Below, piece by piece: positions 1 to 12,318 of a stretch of 64,000 bases of DNA. Location: NCBI GenBank assembly GCA_013396635.1, contig WBMW01000585.1, positions 373,576 through 437,575 on the forward strand, read 5' to 3'. Source of the DNA: Penelope pileata. Its lineage: Eukaryota; Chordata; Aves; Galliformes; Cracidae. The position numbers and the translations under genes were made by a program. The notes under the pieces were generated by a model, which was given only the letters and a program-made list of their open reading frames with translations, was not told the DNA's origin and ran no database searches. Numbering within the stretch: position 1 is the first letter of the stretch; every line of letters starts with the position of its first letter.

Positions 1-3000
1 GTCTGGAATTGATATTAAACTAAAGGGGAGGGAAGGGAGACAAACACAAAGAGATATCCAGGAAACAGGGACAGATGGGAGATAGCTGATACAAAAAAGT
101 ATTGGCAGGGGAGACAGGGAGTGCTCTCCATTGAACTGCCTTTGGGTACTGAGCGTGGTGTTCTTGTAAACACAGGCACAACTGCTTGAGGTCCTGCCAC
201 CAAGCTCCATTTACATGTTACGCAGTTGTCTATCCCACTGCATTACTGATTACTTGCAACAGCTTTTTAATGTAGTTTGGGGGATACAGTATATGTATCA
301 TTTCTTTATTACAGTCTTTCAATCATCATTGTGATACAAAGAAAAAACATTGTTTGGAGCAGATGCACTCTTTTATTTGCTAATATGTTCTTGGTTGACA
401 CTAATTTGCCATGGCAAAATGTAGCATCCATCTTCAAAATGCTGCTCACTAATGCCATTCCAAAAACCAATGGGTATGCAATAAACTGCATCAAACAACC
501 CATAATAAAGCAGTTTTACTACAGATGTTCATTATGCACATGAGTCTCTGTAGCAGCCTGTGCATTTTGGAGAAATGTTTGAAATTAGTTTGGAAAAGCA
601 GTAATTAAAATTAAAGTTATTTCTCATATAAAATTCAGTCAGATGAGAACCACAGACATGTCACAGCACTCAGTTACCATGAGTGACTTCTCCCCCAGCC
701 CTTCAAAGCGTGTTTGTTAATTTTACTGTAGATGTGGGTATCATATCCAAAGCTTCTCGGGGTACCAGCAGACATCATGCCCATGAGGATCAAATATTTG
801 GGCTTTGGAGACTTGGTGCTCTTCCTGCTATTACTTCTGAACATGCTCCTGATTGATGTTTTCCCTAAGAGCTCATTGGGTAATGAATGCACTGCATGCT
901 GAATTAATTGCCCTGTGAGCTCCTGGCCTGCCTTTTGTACCCTAATTTCCTTACAATGCTATGGAAAGCATGTGTCGTATGCTGTGGCTCTCCCCAGTGG
1001 CTGGATATGCAAGCTGACTCCAGTGACATGACCTGCCTGCACTCAGAGTCTTACCTTGTGAGCACAAGTGAATCCACCACGTCATGAGGATGGCTTCATT
1101 GTACAATGTTAAACAACATTTTAAAATTACATATTAATGTATGCATTTGGCTGGGCAACTAGATGAAGGTTTCCTACCTGACATGCAAAGCTACAGAGCT
1201 CTCTGCTGGAAGGCTGCATGGCCCGGTTAACAGAGCAAGGCTGGTGGTCCAACTGTCCTCAGCATCTCCCTGCTCAGGTCCCTGCTTGTGGCACTCATTG
1301 GCAGAATGACATTAGGATTTTGATGAAATTATGACTTTTTTTTCAGCATTTCATCCTTTTTCACCCCTTGTAAAACAAAATGTTGTTGTGTTAATGGAAA
1401 ATCAAAATTATCAGTCATCTTTTTTTCCAAGCCTTTTCCTTTAATTTTTCATTTTTGGCATAATTTTAGATTGAACCTTATTTTAGATAAATTTGTTGCT
1501 TGTTTGTCTATTTTCTCCCCAAACCTCATCAGAAAGTAGTAAAAGTTTTATAGTGAACTCCTCTCTAGCAGTATGCCTAGTGATCTAACATGCGTGGCCC
1601 TTTGTTCTTCATTTGCTGTCACTGGATGCTCTGTAGACAAAGCAATCAGAACATTGATCACCTCTTGTGGTATGTGGATCCCAACAGGCTCTTAGGCGCC
1701 CTGAGCAAAGGAGAGATGTGTCTGATCAAAAGTGTCTGAGCAAACACTTCTGAATTTGGCAAAAATCTAGGACTTATATGTCAAATTTTTATCTATTTAT
1801 TTGACTTGGACCCAACTTTGAAGGAATTCGCCAGAAAAAGCTGGAATCTCCATCTCTTAGCAAGAGCAGAGTGTCAGGGATCAGTTCCCTTCACAGGGGA
1901 ACCACAGGGGGAACAAAAGGAAGCAGTGAGAAGATGTTATCAATCAGACTTGAAGGTAACCACCAAGTAGCTGCGGAATGAGTTCCTGACATCGCCTATG
2001 AGCTTTACATGCAGATGTGGCATTCATCAATTCCCAATGACATCAGTCTGTGTGTTGCAATATCAGGACACGAGACATGATTGATTAATTTGTAGCTCTG
2101 ACTCCATTTCCTGACCTACTAATTCCCTGCTCACCAGTACTGAATAAAAAGGCTCAAACAAAAGAAAAAAAAAATGGCAAAATGAGATCCTCTTACTTCA
2201 TTTTTTTGAATAGAAAGATAAATGAGCTCCCTATTGAATAAGTCAGAGATTTGCTGAAAAGTGCTAACTATATTTGAGAGTACAGTGTGAATTTATTTCC
2301 GTGAAAAAAGACATTTCTCTGAGTCACTAATATGTGGCAAGAGGCACATTAAGTGCAATTAAATAACATGTTAAAAAACAGTTTTGGAGTTCCTCTGTCT
2401 TCTCACAGAGCAGTCTGGCTTCAGAAATGGCTATTTCTGAAACCCGTGTCTGCACCCTCAACCCATAAATGCAACATAATAAAACTTCCAGACCTGAAAT
2501 GAATGTTTTGATGACACTATGAATACAGTATATGCTAAAGATCTTCTATTCCATTTTCTATAACCATAAACAGATACGCTTTAATGGTCTGATGCCTTTA
2601 CCTTAAAAATTCCAATTTAGTTCCCTAGAGCTATAATAATAAAAACTGCTGACATTCTGTTTTTATTTTTCAGAATAAGAAGAACCTGTCTTATGAAGCC
2701 TTTTCTGTATTTGTGGATGGATGAGATCAAGCTAGGTCTTAGAATCAAGCATCTGTCTTTAAGAAGAGAAGGATGTGACATGGACTTTTAAGCTTGACAC
2801 AGGTGACAGCAAGTCTTTCAACACATGAAGCCTATTCATTTTTGTCTTGAAAACAGCTTTGTAAATGTCAGAGATTAAAATTCATTTGATTCATCTTTGC
2901 TTTTTCTTTCGGCAGTATTTCTCTCACCTCAAGTTTGAAGGGAGATCCATCCATTTCTGTCAGAAAAGAACTCAGCATACAGACTGGGACTCCCATTTTA

Positions 3001-6000
3001 CCAGGCTCACTGTGCCTGGCATTTTTGGATTACAGGAGTTCAGGTTCTGGTGTCTGAAAGCCTCTACATGGCAGGCAGAGAGAATGAGGCCTTAAAATTC
3101 TCTTTTCTTTTGCTTTTGTGCAAATGGAAGGTAGTAGGTTATATTATATCTAAGGAGGAATATACTGCATGCTGCAGAAGCTGTGTCCCTCTCCTGGGGC
3201 ATGTCGTAAAATGTCTTACATATTTTAACTCAGATATGAAATGGCAATACAAAGTTAGACGTGGATGCAGCATTTTGCTGCCCATTACTTTAAGGGTTGA
3301 CATTGTATTGAAAGCACAGCCACACCGTAGAAAAGCATTTCTTATATTGACCTGACAGAATTCAATCTTTAGATATCTCAGAGAAACCAGCATGGGGTTA
3401 TTCAGTATCTGCACAAACCATATTCTAATAGTTTTCACAAGGAATGATCATGACACTCTTTCATAGTTCTGCATTTTTCTATTTTTGCTGATTCTTCTCT
3501 TTTTTTTTTTTTTTGCATTTCCTCAAGAATCTGTGTTCAAACTACATTCAAAAAGCCTCTGTAGATTTTAATCTCTTTATAAAAGACACAATCCCATTTG
3601 CTTATTTTTTTTTTTCTTTGATCTACCACAAACACTTCCAACCCTATTGATGTTGGAAGTTTCTTTTTTTCCCACTTACGGACAGGAATAGGCTTTGTGG
3701 ACAGCTCAGCTCCATAATCTATGCTTCACAATAGCCAAAAGCAACACCGATCAGTCTATTAAATAGTAATAACTTATGTCTTGTCCTGAATATTAGTGAC
3801 AGCAGTTATTCGGTCAAAGCACTGGAAACCATTGCATTGTGTTTACGGTCTCCAGGGTCAGAGGTTTATACAGCCATGGCAAAGGGAAAGAGAGCAGAAA
3901 GAACGGCTGAAGTGCTGGAGCTGTAATGAAGATGGTCAATGGGAGCACAGGTCCAACCCTTGAGGTCACTGTGTCTAGCTGCTTAATGCTGGAGGCAGAC
4001 AGATCTCACAACCCCTGCACACTGCGGTAAGAATGTCAAATAGCCAGAGCTTGGTTCATAGGGAAAGGCATTATCTTGCTGGAAAAAAAAACCCACAAAC
4101 ACTCTTTCAGGCATATGAGCCTTATTTTGAGTCTGAAGAGAATGAAATAATATATTCTTGGACCATCATGGTTACAACACTACGACCATTGCAATTCTGT
4201 CAGTTAATTATTTTTTACCACTAAGAGCCCCTGAGGAGTATGTCAATTTAAATTACAAAGCACCAAGAGCTTCATAAAAATGAACCTCCATGTATAAACC
4301 TTAATTTCATGCGAAGTGTTAACCCAAACCAGTTATTTTTGCATCCTAAATCAGAATAAGCTTCAGCTTAATGTTAGAATTGAAGTTAGGGTTAGAAAGT
4401 CTGAAAGAGAACTCAGCTCTCATTTTTGATCTCGGTGTTCAAGACATTCCTGATCAACAACAAGTTTCTAAGATCTGGTGAACATCAGAGCTATGCTGGC
4501 ATCCAAAATTGAGACAGCTCTCAAGATGCTGCTTCTTCTGCAGAAAGTCCTGCTGATGAACTGAGGCCCTGAACTGAAAAAATCCTTCTAGGCTGAGTGT
4601 CTGCTCTGTAGTTCCTTGCTCATAATGTCCTTTAAGCAATTCATCTTCTCCAGAAATACAGTGGGCTCTCAGTGCTATGGGCAAAGCAAATGTTTTTTCC
4701 TGGTTCAAAACTCCTTTTTCACACTCCTGCCTGTCTCAGAAGTTTTGAGTGTTTATTCTTTTAGAAAAAGCTATATCAGAGGAGGAACCACTTCCCCTTG
4801 GACTAAGTATAGCTGCTCTGGCACACGTCTCTGGCACTGTTGTACTGAAAGGTCGGGCACTTCTCCACCTCACACAGGTGGCCAGGGAATAAAACTCATT
4901 ATGGAATATGGAAATAGGAAAGTTGACCACAGACAGGGAAGTGAGCATGAGCTAGTTGGAAGTCAGAGACAAACTGAAAGGGGGTGAGCAGGGACTGATG
5001 CCAGATCTCCAACCCTAGGTTTGGGCCATGTCTAAAGTGAAGTTCAAGGGGCCATTTTCATTTGAACACCACACTTTGCCCATTTAATAAACTTACCTGT
5101 TTGTGAAGGACTGTTAGGTGTGGATTCTGCTGTACATCTGACGAGGAAACACTATAGATGACTGATATTTATGATGGGGAGTGTTTACATTGCTGATTAA
5201 ATATTTGCATGCCAATACTTAGATTTATGAATGTGAATTCCCAAGATGCCTGTTTTTATGATCTCATTCCAACAAGGGCAATTACTTCCATTCTGCTAAT
5301 CAAGAAAAGACACAACCAACATTAAGATACCATGGGAATTGAATAGGATCAAAGGTGCAGATTACTAAATGGAACTTATTTCCTTCTCATGTATATTACT
5401 CGATGTTATTTGCATAAAGAAGCATTTTTTTTTGGGTTGAGAAAATTTTCTTGCTGCTGATTCTCTCCTGAGGTCATAATCCTCTTCTTATGATATCATA
5501 AGTGATTGCTGGAGAAAATGTTATCAAGTCATACTTCAGTGATCGCAGGTTCAGGTGAGGGAAGGAGCAGCTCTTAAGCAGAAGTTCCTGTTTTCATACA
5601 TTCCATGTATTAAAGTATTAATGCTGAAGGGAAACAATCCTTCCATGCTTCACTTTTCCATCACATGACAGAAGTTTGTTAGGTGGTTGACACAGTCACC
5701 ACCACAGGCCCTTTGTGATGCTCTTAGGGCAGCACTGCAAGGCTCACAAGAAGAGAGTTGATAGTTAACCAAAAATAAAATCTACTAATACAAGACTTCC
5801 TCTGAATTTTCCAGCATATGACATCCCCTTTGTGTCCTTCTATAATCACTTGGGGTCAGAGAACACTTTGATACTAACGTACCATATTTTTAGCACTAAA
5901 TAAATACTAAACACTGGTGCACAGCAGTGGCTTTTTAAAAAGTGGCCGGTTACAAGTAAAGTATCCTCAGGAACATATTTCACTATCCGGTAGGACTATT

Positions 6001-8100
6001 ATCCTCCTAGCACCTGTATCAGCGGCTTGGCTGACCTCTGACACCAAAAAACTGATTTGATGCAGCTAATGAATTCTGCTCCATTACTTAACAGTTAAAT
6101 GTAAACTTGGTCTACACACAAAATGGATCCTTGGTGAATATATTGGTGAGACAAGAATCTTTTGTTGTTCAGATCTAGCAAAAGATTAGTCCAAACTGAA
6201 TTGAAAGGGCATTTAAACCTGCTTGATCCAGATTAGAATTTGTGTCTGAGTTTGGCCCTCTTTCTACAGTGTGAAAACTAAAGTCAGAGTCCAAACTGCT
6301 GTCCACAACTCTATGTGAGCATTGTGCCTGATATCTTCTATTTGTAGCACAATAGGATACAATAATCTGGAGATGGATGTTCAGTTGCTTATGCAATTTA
6401 TTCCATTTTCCTTTTTATAACTGAAATAATACGGTCCATCTTGACCTCTATGATCACTCTCAGCCAGTCTTCTGACTCATATTTTATCACGGACCTGACA
6501 GTTCTTTCCCTCACTCTTTTCTTTGGAGTGGAATGCTTATGTAAGACCGAGGACTGAGTATGAGAGGGTGCTCACGTGTTCATAGCAGTAACGAAGTTCA
6601 ACAAATTAGTTATTCATTTTCTTTTTGCCACCTGGGAATTCCTCATAACAGAGTGATTCTTTCCTGCCATATGCTACAGCTCCATAAAACAAATAATTTA
6701 TGCACAAATTACAAAGATCACAAAGAAGCAGGAGAACTGAAGAATTGTAACATCAGCTTTACACACAATCAGCACAAAGGAGGAAACAGATCCTCTGTGG
6801 AAACACCGTTATGCGAAGTCCCTGCAGGATTCATGTTTCTGCCAGGGCAGGTAATGCTACAGCTGGGGAAGGGGATTTCAATGAACTGTGGAAGTGCTGC
6901 AGGACGTGAGGCTGATGGGTCGCTGACTCTGGCCTGGTTATGGCCCAAGTTCAGCAAAGCACTTACATCTCATTGACTTTGCAGTTTAACACATCTGTGT
7001 TTTGCAGAGTGCCTGTTGCTGAACTGCACCTGGGATTGAATACAATGATGGTCCTGATCTTTCAGGGGATGTTGTCAGTTTTAAATGTATATTAAAAAAA
7101 AAAAAACAAAAAAAAAACAGCCCCAAAACATTAGGTTTATTTGCCAATAGCACAGAAAATGAGTTATTCAATTACAACTCAAATGTACTTTCCATTTCCA
7201 TTACTTTCCATTCTCTCTGCCAGATTACCACAGTTTGATGTTTCTGTGTTTGGGAAATGAAAATGGATTAGTCTGCCTCACTTCTGATACAGCCTGATCC
7301 TAACAAATATCACTCAGAGGCTCTTGTCTGTCAGCCCAGTACTTGAAGACTCCAGCTAAAACTGCTGCAAAGGGACATTGACAAGGATTATTGTCATTGA
7401 GAATTAAATAAATTAAGAGATTGTTTATATTAATCCCAAATTTTAGTTGTTAGGAAAAAAAACCAAACAAATCTTTTGGTCATACCTGACTTTCAATTAT
7501 TTAAAAGAATAAAATCCTGTACTATCATTTAGAAAGATTTGCTATTCTGTGCTGTGGATCTGTTTGCTTTAAACCTGCCTCCAGTTCACTCCTGCTTACA
7601 GAACCTCCAGCTATTGCACTTTTCTCCGCACCGTGCCAGTGGGAGGGCGCCCGGGGCCGGATTGCAGAGGAGGGAGCAAACACACAAGAGTGCCCAATCT
7701 GATCTGGCACCGCTCCCAGAGCAGAAATGGAAGATGCTCTGTGACTAATTCTGGTTCATTTTCCCATCTATGAAAAAAGCACACTTTTTTTGCTTACTCC
7801 ATCAGGAGGCATAAACTGATTTCATTTCAGACCTCTATTACTGTATTTCAATGTAGCAGTTCATTCCTCTACATCTGGCAAAAACCTGCGGTACAGGCTG
7901 CTTTTATAGTTGTAGCATATAATCCCTTTTATCCATGGCACAAGCCAGATTCTGTTTTGAAGTAGGCAACAGTCTCATTGTATCACTGGCATTATCATTT
8001 CAATAAAGTCTTTTCACAAAATGGTTCTTATTCACATGTGCAGAAGTTAGATATCTCTTAATTTGCCACTGAAGGAATTCTAGGATGGCCCTTCTTTCCC
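1..8100. other. AT-rich non-coding DNA, no gene seen
   Basis: Stops are frequent in all six frames and the longest open frames (about 120-140 codons) resemble no protein family I recognise. The stretch holds simple A or T tracts, for example around 7091-7119, but no CR1, LTR or DNA-transposon sequence I can identify. A short GC-richer patch at about 7600-7720 contains several CpGs (for example GGCGCCCGGGGCCGG) and could be an exon or regulatory island, but nothing proves this. It is probably intergenic or intronic. Confidence 0.6.
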
Positions 8101-8144
8101 NNNNNNNNNNNNNNNNNNNNNNNNNNNNNNNNNNNNNNNNNNNN
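8101..8144. other. Assembly gap (44 N)
   Basis: A run of 44 undetermined bases follows a pyrimidine-rich stretch (CTTTCCC) and precedes TTCTCT. A polypyrimidine simple repeat inside the gap would explain the assembly failure, but this is inference. Confidence 0.99.
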
Positions 8145-11100
8145 TTCTCTGACAGGAATTAGGCTTACATTTCCATTTTTCTTTTTGCCACCGAAAAAAT
8201 AAAATAATAATTAAAAAACCTATTGAAAAAATAAATTTCCAAAGCCCCAAATAACTTGGCTACTTTGAAATTGTAACTGTCTTCTACCACGAAATGTATC
8301 AGTTATTTGGCGATCTAGTTGTGTCTCTGAGCTATTTCTCACCCATGATGCCTTGCTTTTCTTCCCTGAGAGAATAGAGTTGGGTACGTCACAAACTGTG
8401 TTGTCCAAAAGGAAAGCAGGACAATGGAGGAAAATATCCAAATCAAATAGACACCTCAGGCTGGTGTTCCCATCCAAATCACATCTGCTTTCTGTACAAC
8501 TTTATTGCCTCCTTTCTCCTGGAGGGGAGGGACTATACTGTGCCATACAAAGTATAGGGAAAGTGATGCTTCAACAAGAAGGCTGGAGAAAAAGGCAGTG
8601 GGACTGCATTTCCAGAAAGAAACTGCCTTCCCTGAAAATGTGCAGACCTTGCATTAAAACTTGAGGTTGGGGGAGAAGTTATGGGGGAAAGATTTTTGAA
8701 TGTCTTCAAAACCCCATTTTTCAATCAGCTTTAAAATCACGTTTACAAATCCAACCTTAATGCTGGTTATTGACATTCTTCTCCCGCAGAACATTGATCC
8801 AGTGGGTACAGAGCTGGAAGCTTGCAGAAGTCATAGATTTACAACTAAATTGCTTGACAGAGCCAGTGGGGGCTGTGTGAATGTGGCAGGACTGTACATT
8901 TGGGAAGGATGCTCCAGAAACTCATGTGATAGATAGACAACTTTTGCTTATAAGTTCTGACCCAAAAAGAAAAAAAAAAAAAAAAAAAGAGATGTTTACG
9001 TTTTCCAGAAATAGAAACCTGCAGGAAGAACAGACTTGCAAGATGCAGCCAACATGGAGGCAGGCCATTTGGAGCAGATGTGCTCAAAACAGCATGAATG
9101 TGGCCCAGACACTTCGGTTCTCATCTGACCCTCTGTGTCTCCCTTGTTCAAGACCTACTTCCCCCCACTTCAGAAAAGAGCGCTTGTAGTTCATTCACTC
9201 TTCTTAAAGCACAGGTATTGCCTTATACTCAACACCTCGCTCTGTGCTGTGACCTTGTTCAGGTCTATCAGCAATGAAAGTGGCCTCCTGGCTGCTTCCT
9301 ACCTCCCTGCAGAGCTGAGCTGGAGCTGCCCAGCCCTTATGGAGTCCATAGGCACCAAGGCAACGTAGCCCATGGAACCATCATGGCTCAGGCACATCTT
9401 TTTCTATAACGAAGTCACAATGGACTTCAGAGAACTCTGCTGAATGACCAGGGATGTGCGTACAGCTGGGTCTACTAATAAACTCTGTACTAGTCCAAGG
9501 GAAGGACTGAACTCAATACTCTTAAGGGATTTTAACCCTTCTGTTTCCATACTCCTATACCAGCTTCCACTGAGTTAAAGCTGCTTTGAGGCCTTGTCCA
9601 GTGGTGTTTGAAGGGGAGGTGAGAGTTATCATTCCTTTGTGCCTCTTCATTTTCCTATGTGAGCTTTTTGCAATGCACATGGCAGGCCCTATTTCTGAGT
9701 CACCAAGTGATTTTCTCAGCATTTTCTCAGCATTCTCAGATTCAGAGCATGCAATTGTCAGAGCAGCGCAATACTCAACAGTAGGGCAACAGCGCAGGAT
9801 CTACTCTACGTATCCTCATGGCTCTGCCAGAGTGGCATCCTCCTGATCAAAGCCATGTTGCTCCAGCAAGCTCCACTCAGCTGCTGCAGGACAGGCGTTT
9901 CAGGTGAATCACCATGACTGCAGAGACCCTCAGGCATCCACCGTGCCTCACCCCTGCTCAGCAGACCCTGGGGCTCCTGTAATGTTTATGCCCTTGAATC
10001 CTCCCAGCGTTGCCCTTTTTTTCCACTTCCTCCACCACCCCATTTCCCTCCTGAGTCTCTCCCTGCCCACACCCCTACCAAACATGTGCCAAGCTGTGCT
10101 TGTTCGGATGGTGCAGTGTTACAGCAAAATCTCTTCAACAGTGGGGTTGCACGGGGTCCATGGGAAGAAAGGCCTGTGGATAAGGGGCTGGGCAGGAAAT
10201 CTGCTGTTTGGCTTTTGCACCGACCTGCTGCCTGATTCGAGCCCTACTTAAACTGCTGGCTCCCAGTGGTATCTATGGGGATTACAAGGTGTGGAGAGGG
10301 GGCTCAGTGCCTGCCTGTACCACAAAACAGGGCTGGGCAGAGGCAGTAAGGGCAGCTCTTGGCTGCCAGCAGCATCCAGGCTGAGCTGGTGCTGACCTAC
10401 GGTAAGATGATTTTCCCCTTCCTCTGCCTAATCCCAGTTCCTTGGGCAGCTCATTTAGAGTGAGCTTGGATATCTACAGGCTCTGCAGCGTGCTGCGTAA
10501 GTAAGATCTTAGTCCTATTACAGGCCTGAGCAAGGCAACCAAGGCCAAGCATCTTGAACTGGCTAAAACACAGCTGGGCAAGCCTTCATTGTACACTCTT
10601 CTCCAGTGTGAGTTTGGATTTCTCTCTACTTGAAACCGGAACCAGTGGCAATTTACCAGCAATCACAAGATTGGATGAGAGAGAAACACAAAACAAGCCC
10701 TGCATCACCCCTGAGTTTGCCAATTTTGTGTGAGGATGTAGAGCAGTTAAAAATAAAGTGCTCACCCACGTTACTGGTGAGTAACACTTGCAGTTACTAA
10801 AACAGAAAGGACTTTAAATGGCTGATTTGTTTTCCATTAGCTGGGTTACTTTATATTCTTTGCAATTCTCCCAGGCTGGGCTGTAGAAATAAACCAGTCA
10901 GGTTCACTTTTCCTCAGAGCTGGTTTCTAGTCAGGTTTCTTTGGGCTCAAATTAGCAATAATTGGGCTGTAAATGATAAAGGAAAAAACAAGGAGGAGAG
11001 GACATGGGGAATGGGGACCACTGAAATTCCCAAATTACTCCTGCTTTTCCTGTGTTTTGCAAAGGGTTGTTAGTAACCAGATTTGGGGAAAAATTGGCTT

Positions 11101-12049
11101 CTAGAGGCACGCTTTGATGGCTTCTTTTTCCCCACAAGGCAGAAGAAAATAATTTAGAGATGCCAAACTCAGCACTGGTAAACTCTATACACTGACAGAG
11201 CTGCTTCTCCTCGGGCAAGCTGACATGGCAACCAATTACAATAGAGTGTTGTAGATGTACTTTTCCATTGTACAAAACAAACAAAAAACAACCAAACAAA
11301 AAGTCAAGATGCCCCCCTGCACTTCCCTCATTTTCTAACTTGAGAAAAACTTTGTTCCCAAAGTCTTGATCTTAAAAATCCTCTGACTGCTATCTAAATG
11401 GTAAATGTGGTTAGAAATGGCATTTACGTCATCAGCTACACTGAAGTTTCTTTTGCACTTTAAAGAAATCTTCTGTAAGTTTTGCATCAGGTTGGCAGTC
11501 TGTGCTTCTGAGTTCATTTCCTTTTGAGGCAAAACAAGGAGGAATGCACTGCAACCTTTTGTCATGCAGTTATCTGCATTCCTGGACAATGTCACTGTCT
11601 GGTGTGTGACTCATTCATGGTCTGTGCAAAGCTTTGTGTCCATTAAAGCCTCTGCTCATTATGCTTTATTTTAGACAAAATTAGACTCCGCTAAACTTCA
11701 GTTTTTAGAAGAAGACATATGTTAAAAATAGGAGGATGGCATATTGCAAGGCAGACACAGCCACATCTCCTAATCAGTATGTCATTTCTAAAGGAAAAGC
11801 TAAACCTACTAAGAAACAAATGAAGCTTAAATAGGGAGGAAATTCTTTGTTATTCATTACAAACAGTGAGATTTGCTACGTTCTACAGCATCAGAGATGC
11901 TCTGTGAGCACATAAATATATGTTGTGCTCACATCAAGCCGTAATTCAGAAGTGGTAAAATACAAATCATAGCTAATCTTATCTTGTCTGCTAAGATCCC
12001 TCTGATTAGAGGGTTAAGGTAATGTTGTGCCTCTAAAACAATTAAACTG
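8145..12049. other. Non-coding DNA with a moderately GC-rich patch
   Basis: No recognisable gene. There is a 19-base A run at 8970-8988. The interval 9580-10450 is less AT-rich than its surroundings and carries short open frames with no family resemblance. A short triplication of a TTTTCTCAGCA-like unit lies near 9712-9742. No LINE, LTR or DNA transposon was recognised. Confidence 0.55.
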
Positions 12050-12318
12050 GTGAGGAGAAGGCTGAGAGGGGATCTTATCAGTGCTTATGAATGTCTACAG
12101 GGAGGATGGGGCCAGGCTCTTTTTGGTGGTGCCTGGTAAGAGGACAAGGGGCAATGGCACAAAGTGGAACACAGGAAGTTCCATATGAACATTAGGAAAA
12201 ACCTCTTTGAGATTTACAGAGCACTAGAACAGACTGCCCAGGTGGGTTGTGGAGTCTCCTTTGTAGGTATTTAAAACCCACCTGGACGCTTTCCTGTGCA
12301 ACCTGCTGTAGGGAACCA
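12050..12318 (+). mobile_element. CR1 LINE fragment, 3' region
   Basis: The sequence follows the CR1 3' region in order: GAGAAGGCTGAGAGGGGATC, a GATGGGGCCAGGCTCTTTTT-type block, ACACAGGAAGTTCCATATGA, then the AGAGCACTAGAACAGACTGCC block and CACCTGGACGCTTTCCTGTG. It is 5'-truncated, as most CR1 copies are. The terminal 3' motif is decayed (the homology fades after CCTGCTGTAGGGAACC). It carries no coding capacity. Boundaries are accurate to about 20 bp. Confidence 0.9.

Noticed and set aside
3634..3660. Perfect hairpin ACTTCCAAC / GTTGGAAGT with a 9-nt loop
   Set aside because: Also at chance expectation; no extended stem.
6560..6976. 138-codon open frame on the + strand
   Set aside because: Its composition looks random and it matches no family I recognise.
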